Notes under the pieces: model-generated | What the model was told of the DNA's origin: nothing | The model's database searches: none | What the model saw: the letters and a program-made list of their open reading frames with translations, nothing else | Assembly (NCBI GenBank): GCA_036403095.1 | Contig: DASWRQ010000080.1 | Location: 1-64,000, forward strand | Length of the DNA: 64,000 nt | Origin: Kutzneria sp036403095 | GTDB taxonomy: Bacteria > Actinomycetota > Actinomycetes > Mycobacteriales > Pseudonocardiaceae | Direction of reading: 5' to 3' | In this document: positions 47,972-57,032 of the stretch, in pieces | How the letters are laid out: each line of letters begins with the position of its first letter | Numbering within the stretch: the stretch's first letter is position 1 | Position numbers and translations under genes: made by a program

Positions 47972-49831
47972 TCAGGCGACGCGGTTCTCCTCCAACACGA
48001 GGATGGCCCCGTTGACCCCGCCGTCACGGCTGCGCAGCGGGCTCGCGACGACCCGCACGGACACATGCCGGCCACGGCGGTTGACGGCCGCGATCGAGAT
48101 CTCCCCGGCGGTCTCGGTGTCGGACAGCGCCGCGCGCACCAGTGGACGCAGTTCGCTCAGGGGCAGACCGATGTCGAGGTTGAGCAGATGCTGCCCGTCG
48201 GCCTCGTCCCGACGCAGCCCCCACAGCTCCTGTGAGCCGCGGTTCCACACGATGACCCGCATCTCCGGGTCCACCACGATGACTCCGGAGCGCAGCGAGG
48301 TGAGGATGGACTCGAGGAAGTTGTTGAGGTCGTCGAGCTCGGTGGACCGCTCGTTGAGGCGGTCGTTGATCGCCTGCAACTCGTCGTTGGTGGACTGGAG
48401 CTCCTCGTTCATGGTCTCCAGTTCCTCGTTGGTGGACTGGAGTTCCTCGTTGGTCGTCTCCAGTTCCTCCACAGTGGACTGCAGTTCTTCGTTCGTGGTC
48501 TCCAGCTCCTCGTTGGTGGACTGGAGCTCCTCGTAGGCCGACTCCAGCTGCCGGTTGGCGTGCTCCAGCTCGTCGAGCAGCCGGCGGGCGGCGCTGACGT
48601 CGCGGAACACCACGGAGACGCCCAGCAGGCCGCGCTCGTTCACCAGCGGATGCAGCTCCACGTCGAGCCAGATAGTGTCGCTGGGCCCGCGCTGCCACTC
48701 CACGTCCTTCTGCCGCAGCACACGGCGCTCCACCTTGACCCGCTCCACCTGGGCGCGCAGCTCCACCGGCCGGTAGGACAGCTCAAGGTCGCGCAGCGGC
48801 CGGCCCACGTCCCGGGAGGTGAGCCCGAACAGCGCCTCCGCCTGGTGGTTGATCAGTGCCACGTCGTCGTCGGCGTTCATCACCACCTGGGCCACCGGTC
48901 CGGCCGAGAACGCGTGCGCGCGCAGCGCGTCGGTGTCGGCCGGCAGCTGGCGGCGGGCCGGCGTCGCGGCGTGGGCGAACAGGCTGCCCTGCGCGACGCC
49001 CGGTGAGGGCACCTTGCGGAACATGCGCTGTTTCAGGTCGATCGGGGTGAACAGGGTGTCGTAGCTGAGCAGCATCTCGGCCTTGCCGAGGAACAGCACG
49101 CCGTCGGGCAGCAGCGCGAAGTGCAGCCTGGTGAGGATCTTGGCCTGCGTCTCGACGTTGAAGTACATCAGCGTGTTGCGGCACAGCAGCAGGTGGATCC
49201 GCGAGATCGGCGCGTCCTGGACGAGGTCGTTGCGGCCGAAGATGACCGAGCGGCGCAGGTCCTGGCGGAACACGTACTGGCTGCCGTGCCGCTCGAAGTA
49301 GCGCTCCAACAGGTCCGGCGGCACGCCCTCGACCTCGCGGTCGCCGTAGCTGGCCTGCCGGGCCTGGATCAGCGCCTCCTCGTCGACGTCGGTGGCGTAG
49401 ATCTTCACGCGCTGCCGGAACGCCTCGACGCCCAGCGCCTCGGTCAGCAGGATGACCAGGCTGTAGGCCTCCTCGCCGGAGGCGCAGCCGGCGCTCCACA
49501 CCCGGATCGGCGCGTCCGGCTCCATCTCGCTGAGCAGTCGGGGCAGCACGTCCTCGCGCAGGTGCGCCCAGGCGTCGGGATCGCGGAGGAAGCCGGTGAC
49601 GTTGATCAGCAGCGTGTTGAACAGCGCCTCGAACTCGTCGGCGTTGACCTGCAGATGGTCGATGTACTCGATGTAGTCGTCGATGCCCACCTGGGCCATG
49701 CGCCTGCGCACGCGCCGGGTCAGGCTGGTCCTCTTGTAGCCGGTGAAGTCGAAGCCGCGAGCCTCTTTGAGGTACAGCAGAACTGCCTCGAACCCGTCGC
49801 TCGCGCTGCCATCGGCGGTCGTGTCCACCAC
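47972..49831 (-). CDS. CheR-type methyltransferase with PAS domains and coiled coil
   Basis: A 619-residue protein. Residues about 10-270 are CheR: RVRRRMAQVGIDDYIEYIDH, VTGFLRDPDAW, VWSAGCASGEEAYSLVILL for SAM binding and LLLCRNTLMYFN. A PAS domain (about 310-420) follows, then a striking heptad coil (about 420-490: EELQSTNEELETTNEELQST and repeats), then a second PAS domain to the end. This is the CheR-PAS half of the CheB/CheR fusions found in many bacteria, here split from CheB. No receptors or flagellar genes are nearby, so a role in stress signalling rather than chemotaxis is inferred. Confidence 0.85.
   Translation of the reverse strand: MVDTTADGSASDGFEAVLLYLKEARGFDFTGYKRTSLTRRVRRRMAQVGIDDYIEYIDHLQVNADEFEALFNTLLINVTGFLRDPDAWAHLREDVLPRLLSEMEPDAPIRVWSAGCASGEEAYSLVILLTEALGVEAFRQRVKIYATDVDEEALIQARQASYGDREVEGVPPDLLERYFERHGSQYVFRQDLRRSVIFGRNDLVQDAPISRIHLLLCRNTLMYFNVETQAKILTRLHFALLPDGVLFLGKAEMLLSYDTLFTPIDLKQRMFRKVPSPGVAQGSLFAHAATPARRQLPADTDALRAHAFSAGPVAQVVMNADDDVALINHQAEALFGLTSRDVGRPLRDLELSYRPVELRAQVERVKVERRVLRQKDVEWQRGPSDTIWLDVELHPLVNERGLLGVSVVFRDVSAARRLLDELEHANRQLESAYEELQSTNEELETTNEELQSTVEELETTNEELQSTNEELETMNEELQSTNDELQAINDRLNERSTELDDLNNFLESILTSLRSGVIVVDPEMRVIVWNRGSQELWGLRRDEADGQHLLNLDIGLPLSELRPLVRAALSDTETAGEISIAAVNRRGRHVSVRVVASPLRSRDGGVNGAILVLEENRVA
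48352..48555 (-). repeat. Heptad coding repeat within the CheR-PAS gene
   Basis: DNA encoding about eight STNEELE/TTNEELQ heptads shows strong 21- and 42-base internal periodicity. It is a protein coiled coil, not a CRISPR or satellite. Confidence 0.7.
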
Positions 49832-49857
49832 GGGACTGACCGTACTCGGCTCGCCGC

Positions 49858-50607
49858 TCAGTCCGTGGCCGGCACGGCGAGCACGGCCCACACCACCTTG
49901 CCGCCGTCCCAGGTCGGGGCCGTTCCCCACGCCTTCGACATCGCGTCGACGAGGAAGATGCCGCGGCCGCCGCTCTCCGCGGAGCCCGGCTCCAGGCGCG
50001 ACGGTGGCGTGCCGCTGGAGTCGCGCACCGCCACGGTGAGCAGCCCCCGGCGCAGCTCCAGCCGCACCCGCGCGCTGGAACGGCCGTGCAGGATGGCGTT
50101 CTCCACGAGCTCGGAGACGATCAGGCAGGCGTCGTCGATGATGGCCTTGAGCTGCCACCTGTCGAGAGTGTCGGTGACGAAGCGGCGGGCCGCCGCGGGA
50201 CTGCCGATCGCGGGCGGCAGTTCGAGCGTGGCCAGTTCGCGCGCCGGGGCGCCGTTCAGTTTGCGCGCCGCCTCCGTCACGAGGGCGAAGGTGGGCACGA
50301 AGCGGTCGATGGCGCCGCGCCGCAGCAACTCCCGCGTCCGGCCGGGCCGGGCGACGAGCACGACCGGCAGCCCGGGCCAGGCGGCGGCCTTGCGGGCGAC
50401 CATGCCGAACACGCTCAGCGCCAGCGGTGTGACCACGGTCGTCCGGTCGAGTTCGACGATGATGCCCGACGGCTCGTCGGCCACGCACTTCAGCAGCGTG
50501 TTGCGCACCCGCGCGACGCTGGCCAGTCCCAGCTCGCCCACCAGCCGCACGACCACGGCCGCCCCGCGCGGGGTGACGTCGATGGACAGATCCAGCGTCC
50601 CCGTCAC
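49858..50607 (-). CDS. STAS-HATPase (anti-sigma-kinase-like) protein
   Basis: A 249-residue protein. The N-terminal half (about 1-105) is STAS-like (VVVRLVGELGLASVARVRNTL, then IIVELDRTTVVTPLALSVFG) but lacks the usual phosphorylatable DxSG serine. The C-terminal half (about 120-249) is a GHKL ATPase of the RsbW/SpoIIAB type, with IIDDACLIVSELVENAILHG as N-box and SGGRGIFLVDAM as the glycine box. Such a fusion could be an anti-sigma kinase with its own decoy antagonist. GTG overlaps the cheB stop as GTGA; 26 bases before the CheR-PAS gene. Confidence 0.85.
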   Translation of the reverse strand: MTGTLDLSIDVTPRGAAVVVRLVGELGLASVARVRNTLLKCVADEPSGIIVELDRTTVVTPLALSVFGMVARKAAAWPGLPVVLVARPGRTRELLRRGAIDRFVPTFALVTEAARKLNGAPARELATLELPPAIGSPAAARRFVTDTLDRWQLKAIIDDACLIVSELVENAILHGRSSARVRLELRRGLLTVAVRDSSGTPPSRLEPGSAESGGRGIFLVDAMSKAWGTAPTWDGGKVVWAVLAVPATD

Positions 50608-51620
50608 GACGTCGTCTCCTCACTGAGCACGTCGATGCGGAGGAAGTCGCGCAGGGTGGCCGCGGCCTGGGTCGCTTCGGCCGCCGACGCCGCATAGCGG
50701 CGGGCGACCAAACCACTACCCCGCTGAACGGCGGTTCGCTCCATCCGCCGGTTCAGGCTGATCTTCTCGTCCAGGGTGCGCAGCGCGGTCCACAGGGCCC
50801 GCTCCAGCTGCACGTCCTTCTGGTCGGCCAGGGCCTCCAGCGTCCACGCGTGCCCCACCCGGCAGCGGTAGCGCTGCGTGTCCGCAATGGTCATCAGACT
50901 GCCGTCGCAGTCCGGGCAGGTGAAGCCTGACGGCTCACTCATGGTCTCCATGCCCAGCTCCCCCTTTCCCAGGCCGTGTTCGGCGATCTCGGTCTCCAAC
51001 ACGTCGGACGCCGACATCGTGCGTCGCGGCCGGCCGTCCACTTCCTCCCGGGTGAGCGCGGCGACCACCTCGCCGAGTTTCGCGGCCGGCGCGACATGAG
51101 CCGTCGGCACCTCCCGCAGCGCGTTCTCCGGCATGCTGGCATAGAGCGCCTCAGACGGATCCTGGACAACCGCCGCCCCACCGCGGGCGACGATCGACAT
51201 CAGGCCGGCCGTGCCGTCGTCGAGGGCGCCGGACAGCACGACACCGATGACCCGTGGCCCGGCCACCCGCGCGGCCGATCGGAACAACGAGTCCACCGCC
51301 GGCCGGTGCCCGCTCTCCGTCGGGCCCTTGGACAGGCCCATGACGCCGTCGATGACCAGCAGGTGGTGGTCCGGGATCGCGGTGTAGACGTGCCCGGGGA
51401 GCAGCGGCTCGCCGTGCGCCGCCCGCCGCACCGGCAGCGGGCCGACCCGGTCGAGAATGGCCGGCAACGCGCTGGTGCCGCTGCTGGGCATGTGCAGCAC
51501 CACCAGAACGGTGGCCGGCAGATCCGGGGGAAGTGCCGACATCAGCTGTAGCAGGGACTCGACGCCGCCGGCCGACGCTCCGACCACGACCACGTCGCGG
51601 CATTGCGACAAGATCGTCAC
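50604..51620 (-). CDS. cheB: CheB-type methylesterase with C-terminal zinc ribbon
   Basis: A 338-residue protein without receiver domain. The catalytic Ser is in VVVGASAGGVESLLQLM, the His in VVLHMPSSGTSALP, and the Asp in GVVLSGALDDGTAGL. After residue 200 comes a zinc-ribbon-like CPDCDGSLMTIADTQ..RCRVGHAW and a helical end (RRYAASAAEATQAAATLRDF). This architecture recurs in non-chemotactic actinobacterial CheB proteins. GTG chosen; GAGGAAG lies immediately before it. Upstream of STAS-HATPase and CheR-PAS with coupling overlaps. Confidence 0.85.
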   Translation of the reverse strand: MTILSQCRDVVVVGASAGGVESLLQLMSALPPDLPATVLVVLHMPSSGTSALPAILDRVGPLPVRRAAHGEPLLPGHVYTAIPDHHLLVIDGVMGLSKGPTESGHRPAVDSLFRSAARVAGPRVIGVVLSGALDDGTAGLMSIVARGGAAVVQDPSEALYASMPENALREVPTAHVAPAAKLGEVVAALTREEVDGRPRRTMSASDVLETEIAEHGLGKGELGMETMSEPSGFTCPDCDGSLMTIADTQRYRCRVGHAWTLEALADQKDVQLERALWTALRTLDEKISLNRRMERTAVQRGSGLVARRYAASAAEATQAAATLRDFLRIDVLSEETTS

Positions 51621-51670
51621 CTTCCTCAGCCGCTGGGTCTCGGCTCCGAGGCTACCCCGTTCAGGTAAAT

Positions 51671-52024
51671 TCACACGTTCTGACGCAGGCCGGTTCGCCC
51701 GTCGGTGCGCCGTGACGGGGCCGGTCGGCCGACCCGACGGGCCTCCCGCCGCCGACGCGCGATCGCCGTCCGACGCTCGTTCTCGTCCTGCCCGCCCCAC
51801 ACGCCGTACGGCTCCTCGGCGGCGATCGCGTGCCGGCGGCACTGCACGATCACCGGGCAGCGGGCGCACACCGCTTTGGCCTGCTCGTCCCGGACCCGCC
51901 GGGCCGACCCGCGCTCGAGGTCCGGGTGGAAGAACACCGCGTCCTCGGCGCCGCGGCAGGCGCCGCTGAGCTGCCACGCCCAGTCGGCGGCGACCGGCCG
52001 GGGGAGGGTCTTGCTGCTGGTCAT
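51671..52024 (-). CDS. WhiB family transcriptional regulator
   Basis: A 117-residue WhiB-like iron-sulfur protein. The four Cys are in LSGACRG, CARCPVIVQC (spacing C-x2-C-x5-C), the turn GVWGGQDENER follows, and the basic C-terminus TAIARRRREARRVGRPAPSRR is the DNA-binding tail. It is expected to sense redox or NO and to act with the principal sigma factor. It lies between cheB and the STAS gene on the same strand, suggesting involvement in the signalling hub. Confidence 0.92.
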   Translation of the reverse strand: MTSSKTLPRPVAADWAWQLSGACRGAEDAVFFHPDLERGSARRVRDEQAKAVCARCPVIVQCRRHAIAAEEPYGVWGGQDENERRTAIARRRREARRVGRPAPSRRTDGRTGLRQNV

Positions 52025-52105
52025 GCCTGCCGCCTTCCTCGTTCACGGGTCCGACACCAGCGGCTTCCCCTCACAGCGAGAGCGAAACGGCGGGCCCGCG
52101 AATCG

Positions 52106-52483
52106 TCAGCCGGACATGGCCTCCGCGACGCTGGCGTAGACGGGGAAGGCGGTGGTCATGCCGGTGATCTCCAGGGGCCGCAGCACCTTGCGGGAGCTGG
52201 CCACGAGACGAAGCGGCACCGCGTTGGCGATGGCGTGCGCCCGGGCCTCGGCCAGCATCTGCAGCCCGGACGAGCCGAAGAAGGTCACCTCGGACAGGTC
52301 GACGACGACAACCTCGGGGCGGCCGTCGACGGTGCGGGTGAGCACCCGCTCGACGGCGTCCCGGCTGGTCATGTCGATCTCGCCGCTGATGTGCACGACG
52401 CATACCCGGCCCATGGTGTCGACAGCGGCCAGCGCCGGCGGGATCGCGCCTGCGGGCGTCGGAAAAGCTCCGTCACTGCCCAT
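52106..52483 (-). CDS. STAS-domain anti-anti-sigma factor
   Basis: A 125-residue STAS protein. VVHISGEIDMTSRDAVERVL is the N-terminal strand, and VVVVDLSEVTFFGSSGLQMLAEA contains the phosphorylatable Ser in FGSSGL. This is the SpoIIAA/RsbV type that binds anti-sigma kinases when unphosphorylated. ATG 52483 is preferred over an upstream TTG. The start overlaps the 3' end of the PP2C sensor gene by 11 bases, so phosphatase and probable substrate are co-translated. Confidence 0.88.
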   Translation of the reverse strand: MGSDGAFPTPAGAIPPALAAVDTMGRVCVVHISGEIDMTSRDAVERVLTRTVDGRPEVVVVDLSEVTFFGSSGLQMLAEARAHAIANAVPLRLVASSRKVLRPLEITGMTTAFPVYASVAEAMSG

Positions 52484-55400
52484 GGCCTCGACGATAACCA
52501 GGGGTGTCGGGGCCGGCAACCGCGGGTGACAGCGTGAACTCGACCCGGGTGCCGGCTTCGGATCCGCGCACCTCGGAGTGCGCCGACGCGGCCTTGATCA
52601 TGGTCAGGCCGCGGCCCCGCGTGCCGTTGTCCGTCGGCACCGGCCGCCAGCAGCCGCCGTCGGTCACCACGCCCGTGACGCCACCGTCCGGGGTGCAGTG
52701 CAACTCGTAGCCGAACTCGCCGGCGGGACGGCCCCGGTAGGCGTGCTCGACGGAGTTCGCGGTGGCCTCCCCGAGCACGATCATCAGGTCCTCGAGCAGC
52801 GTCCGCGGCAGTCCGGACCGCTCGGCCCACTCGATGATGTCGGCCCGGGCGACCGCCAGCTGGTCGGGGCGTGCGGGAAGGGACCGCCGCAGCGGCGCCG
52901 GCACCAGGCGCGCGACCACGAGCGCGACGTCGTCGCCGGGGCCCTCGTCGGTGAGCAGGTGGTCGACCAGCCACACCGCCAGCTCCTCGGGCGGCAGGTC
53001 GGCGGCGGTGGCGGCCAGCCGCGCCAGGTCCTCGTCGAGATCGGCGTCCCGGCGCTCGACCAGGCCGTCCGTGTACAGCACGATGCCGGCCTGCGGCGAC
53101 AGCGAGCGCCGCCCCTCGGTGAACTCCATGCCGATGCCCAGCCCCAGCACCGGGCCGCGAGCACCGCTCAGGAACTCGCCGCGACCGTCCATGATCACCA
53201 GTGGTGGCAGGTGGCCGGCGCTGGCCCAGCGCAGTTCCCCGGCGGCGCAGTCGATCACCACGCAGACCGCGGTGGACGCCAGGGCGTCGGGGATGCGGGC
53301 CGCGAACTCGTCCAGCCGGGCCAGCGCGCTGGCCGGCGGGTGGCCCTCCAGCAGGTACGCGGCGAGCGTGCTGCGCAGCTGGCCCATCGCGGCCGCGGCG
53401 CGCGGGCCCTGGCCGACGACGTCGCCGACGATGAGCGCGACCCGGCCGTCGTCGAGCGGCAGCACGTCGTACCAGTCGCCGCCGGCCTGGCTGAACGCGG
53501 CGCCGGCCAGGTAGCGGGCGGCCAGCGCGAGCCGGTCCAGCTGCGGCAGCCGAGCGGGCAGCAGGCTGCGCTGCAGCGTCTCGGCGATCTCGTGCTCGGC
53601 CTGGTACAGCCGGGCCCGGTCCAACGCCTGCCCGCACTGCTCGGCCAGCGCCAACGCGGCCCGCTTGTCCCCGGCGTCGAGCGGGCACTCGCGGGGGCTG
53701 CCCAGCGTGAGAACGCCGATGCACTTCCCGTTGGCCATCAAGGGAATCACCGCACCGGAGTGGAAGCCGACCGACCGCGCCCGGTCGACGAAGTCCGGGT
53801 ACTCGGCCCGCCAGTCGTCGATCCGGTCCAGCCACAGCGGCGACCGACTGCCGACGGCGTCGGCGACGGGCGAGTGCTCACGCAGGTCGAGCCGCTCAAG
53901 CCCGTACTGTTGGCCGGGCACGGTCAACGGCTCCAGCCGATGCGGGTCGCGCACCTCGAAGACGGCGAACTCGTGGTCCAGGAACAGCCGCAGTCCGTGC
54001 GTGGCCGCCGTCTCCGCGACGCGCTGGGGCGAGGTCGCGGCGGAGAAGTCGGCGGTGGCCTGCTGCAGCAGCGCCAGCCGACGCGCGGTGGCCTGCTCCT
54101 CGGCCAGCAGCAGGGCGTTGTCCAGCGCGATGCCGGCACGGTCCGCGAGCTGCTCGGCCAGCGCCAGATCCGCCTCGCCGTACGCGTAGCCGTCGATGGC
54201 GCGGCACATGCTCAGCACCGCGAGCACCTTGCCGCGAGCCCGCAGCGGCACCGCCATCTCGCTGCTGCTGACCAAGGTCGGCTCGTCGACGGCCGGCGCC
54301 GTCGGGGAGATGGCGGCCCCGGCCCGGGCCATGATCACCGGGCGACCGGCGTCGGTGATCCGGGTGACCGCGCAGCCGTCCGCGAGCCCGCCTTCGAGCA
54401 GCACCCCGATGAGGCGGTCCAGTCGCCGCCGCACCCCGGTCTCGGCGTCCAGGGCCGTTCCGACCAGCGCCAGCAGCCGCTGGCGTTCGCTCTCCCGATA
54501 GCGCTCGTTGACGTCGACGCAGCTGGCCACGTGCCCGCCGAACTCTTCGCCGCTGCCGATCGGCACCGCGTGCTCCAGCACCCAGTGATACGCCCCGTCG
54601 GCCCGGCGCAGCCGGTACTCGATGTCGAACGGCTCGCCGTCGCGGGTCGCCTGCCGGAAGGTGGCGAGGTAGATGTCGCGGTCGTCGGGGTGCAGGGCCT
54701 CCTGCCACTGGTCGCCCAGCCCGGCCGCCCCGGTGTACTCCGACCAGCCCCGGTTGGCCAGCACCCGCTTGCCGGCCCGGTCCGACGCCCAGATCATCGC
54801 CGGCGCCACGTCGGCCATGGTGCGGAACCGCTCCTCGCCCTGCCGGCGCACGCGGCCCAGCCGCACGTGGGTGTTGGCCCGGGCGAGCAGCTCGCCGGCG
54901 GCGAAGGGCTTCACGAGATAGTCGTCGGCGCCGGCCCGCAGCCCCTCGGCCGCGGCCTCCTGGCCGGCGCGGGCGGACAACAGCAGCACCGGCAGGCGCG
55001 CCGTCCGCGGGTCCGCGCGTAGCTCGCGCACCAGGCTGATGCCGTCGAGGCCGGGCATCATCACGTCGCTGATCAGCAGGTCCGGCGGCTCCGACCGGAT
55101 CAGCTCCAGCGCGCGGCTGCCGTCGCCCACGGTCCGCACGGTGTGCCGCTCGCCCAGCAGGCGGGCGAGGTAGTCGCGCATGTCGGCGTTGTCGTCGGCG
55201 ACGAGCACGTAGCCGGGTCCGCGATCGAACGGCCCGCCGGAGGGCACGTCCGGCGGCAGCCAGCGCAGCGCCTCCTCCACGTACGGCGTCGACTCCGGCG
55301 CGGGAACCGCGGCAGGCTCGGTTTCCCGGCCTTCCCCGAACGGGATGCGCACGGTGAAGCACGCGCCCTCGCCGTCGACGCTCTCGGCGGAGATGTCGCC

Positions 55401-56915
55401 GCCGTGCAGCCGTACCAGTTCCCGCACGAGCGCGAGCCCGATGCCGCTGCCCTCGGTGGACCGCGCACGGGGCTGCTCGATGCGGTGGAAGCGCTCGAAC
55501 AGCCGGGGCATCTCCGATTCCGGGATGCCCACCCCGGTGTCGCGCACGCACAGCACCGCGTGATCGCCGTCGGCCCGCAGCGTGACCCGCACCGAGCCGT
55601 CCAGCGTGAACTTGAAGGCGTTGCTCAGCAGGTTGAGCACGACCTTCTCCCACATGTCCCGGTCCACGTGCACCGGCCGGTCCAGCGGAGGGCAGTCGAC
55701 CTCCAGCACCAGGCCGGCCTTCTCCATCGCGGCCCGGAACACGCTGGCCAGCTCGGTGGTCAGCACGGCCAGGTCCACCGGCTCGTAGTGGGCCTGCACG
55801 CGGCCGGCCTCGATGCGCGAGAAGTCCAGCAGCGCGTTGACCAGCTTGCCCAGCCGCATCGCGTTGCGCTCGATCATCGACAGCTGGTCGTCGATCTCGG
55901 GCGGCGCCTGCTCCCGCAGTTCCCGCAGCGGGCCGGTGATCAGCGTCAGCGGCGTGCGGAACTCGTGGCTGATGTTGGAGAAGAAGACCGTCTTGCTGCG
56001 GTCGAGGGCGGCCAGCTCCTCCGCCCGCCGCTGCTGCGCCTGATAGGCCATGGCGCCGTTGATCAGCGTCGCGCACTGGTCGGCGACCAGGCGCAGGAAC
56101 GCCCGATAGTCCTCGTCCAGGGCGCGGCCGCCGCTGGCCGCCAGCACGACGGTGCCGAGCGGCCTGTCGCCGGCGTCGCTGCGCAGCGGCAGCACCATGG
56201 CCTCGGACGGCGGCGTCGACCATCCGCCGGACGGCAGCCCGCTCACGCCGGCGACGACCACCGGCTCGCCGCTGCGCATCACCTCGGCCAGCGGCCAGCG
56301 GTCGTCGGCGGATTCGCCCAGGTGCGTCGACACGTACGGGACGTCCGGGCCGTGCCGGCCGGCCCAGGCCTGGATGCGCCGGCAGGCGTCTTCGACGGTC
56401 GTGGCGCCGGCCTGCGCGCCGAGATCGCCGAGCGCGGCCATCCGTCGCGTGCCGACGACCCGGTCGGTGGTGTCGTTGACGGCGGTGAACACGCCGGTGA
56501 CCGTGCCCGAATCGTCGTGCAGCGGGCTGTAGGAGTACGTCCAGTACGTCTCCTCCCAGTACCCGTGCCGGTTCATCGGCAGCAGCAGGTCGTCGGACCA
56601 GGTCGCCTCGCCGGTGGTGAGCACGCCCTCCAGCATCGGCCCGATGATGTGCCAGATCTCGGTCCAGACCTCGCGCCCGGGCTTGCCCAGCGCCGGGTGC
56701 TTCGAGCCGAGCAGCGGCAGGTACGCGTCGTTGTAGAGGAACCGCAACTCGGGTCCCCACCAGAGGATCATCGGGAACCGGGAGGTCAGGCAGATCCGCA
56801 CGGCGGTGCGCAGGGACTCCGGCCATTCGTCGGGCGCGCCAAGGGCCGACGTCGACCAGTCGAATGCGCGCATCCGCGCGGCCATCTCGCTGCTGCCCGG
56901 GAAAACGTCACTCAC
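52473..56915 (-). CDS. Hybrid sensor kinase-receiver-PP2C phosphatase-HATPase protein
   Basis: A 1480-residue multidomain protein, cytoplasmic. In order: PAS (about 15-150), GAF (165-290), HisKA with SNISHEFRTPL (His about 317), HATPase_c with NAFKFTLDG and DTGVGIP (420-525), receiver with LLISDVMMPG (Asp about 617) and Lys about 669, PAS (700-820), two GAF domains (about 840-1150), SpoIIE PP2C phosphatase (AFSQAGGDWYDVLPLDDGRV to GPGDDVALVVARL, about 1165-1350), and a final anti-sigma-type HATPase (LGEATANSVEHAYRGRP, about 1370-1460). Start uncertain: GTG 56915 or a TTG 69 bases upstream. It appears to link two-component sensing to partner switching. Confidence 0.88.
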   Translation of the reverse strand: MSDVFPGSSEMAARMRAFDWSTSALGAPDEWPESLRTAVRICLTSRFPMILWWGPELRFLYNDAYLPLLGSKHPALGKPGREVWTEIWHIIGPMLEGVLTTGEATWSDDLLLPMNRHGYWEETYWTYSYSPLHDDSGTVTGVFTAVNDTTDRVVGTRRMAALGDLGAQAGATTVEDACRRIQAWAGRHGPDVPYVSTHLGESADDRWPLAEVMRSGEPVVVAGVSGLPSGGWSTPPSEAMVLPLRSDAGDRPLGTVVLAASGGRALDEDYRAFLRLVADQCATLINGAMAYQAQQRRAEELAALDRSKTVFFSNISHEFRTPLTLITGPLRELREQAPPEIDDQLSMIERNAMRLGKLVNALLDFSRIEAGRVQAHYEPVDLAVLTTELASVFRAAMEKAGLVLEVDCPPLDRPVHVDRDMWEKVVLNLLSNAFKFTLDGSVRVTLRADGDHAVLCVRDTGVGIPESEMPRLFERFHRIEQPRARSTEGSGIGLALVRELVRLHGGDISAESVDGEGACFTVRIPFGEGRETEPAAVPAPESTPYVEEALRWLPPDVPSGGPFDRGPGYVLVADDNADMRDYLARLLGERHTVRTVGDGSRALELIRSEPPDLLISDVMMPGLDGISLVRELRADPRTARLPVLLLSARAGQEAAAEGLRAGADDYLVKPFAAGELLARANTHVRLGRVRRQGEERFRTMADVAPAMIWASDRAGKRVLANRGWSEYTGAAGLGDQWQEALHPDDRDIYLATFRQATRDGEPFDIEYRLRRADGAYHWVLEHAVPIGSGEEFGGHVASCVDVNERYRESERQRLLALVGTALDAETGVRRRLDRLIGVLLEGGLADGCAVTRITDAGRPVIMARAGAAISPTAPAVDEPTLVSSSEMAVPLRARGKVLAVLSMCRAIDGYAYGEADLALAEQLADRAGIALDNALLLAEEQATARRLALLQQATADFSAATSPQRVAETAATHGLRLFLDHEFAVFEVRDPHRLEPLTVPGQQYGLERLDLREHSPVADAVGSRSPLWLDRIDDWRAEYPDFVDRARSVGFHSGAVIPLMANGKCIGVLTLGSPRECPLDAGDKRAALALAEQCGQALDRARLYQAEHEIAETLQRSLLPARLPQLDRLALAARYLAGAAFSQAGGDWYDVLPLDDGRVALIVGDVVGQGPRAAAAMGQLRSTLAAYLLEGHPPASALARLDEFAARIPDALASTAVCVVIDCAAGELRWASAGHLPPLVIMDGRGEFLSGARGPVLGLGIGMEFTEGRRSLSPQAGIVLYTDGLVERRDADLDEDLARLAATAADLPPEELAVWLVDHLLTDEGPGDDVALVVARLVPAPLRRSLPARPDQLAVARADIIEWAERSGLPRTLLEDLMIVLGEATANSVEHAYRGRPAGEFGYELHCTPDGGVTGVVTDGGCWRPVPTDNGTRGRGLTMIKAASAHSEVRGSEAGTRVEFTLSPAVAGPDTPGYRRGHGQ

Positions 56916-57032
56916 CGACCCGGCCGGCCTCTCTGCGACGGGACTCCATGCTTTTAGCTTGAGGCAGGTCCGGCTGCTCGGCAACGCATGCGCCGTCGGT
57001 GTGGCCGACCAGACGGTGAGTCGGTCAAGCCG

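Noticed and set aside
48352..48555. Regular repeat considered as a CRISPR or satellite
   Set aside because: The units are contiguous without spacers and encode STNEELE-type heptads of a coiled coil inside the CheR-PAS gene.
55143..56957. A 604-codon plus-strand frame opposite the large sensor protein, and similar ones at 33671-35584 and 28084-30501
   Set aside because: All are antisense shadows produced by high GC3. The opposite strands encode clear domains and these frames do not.
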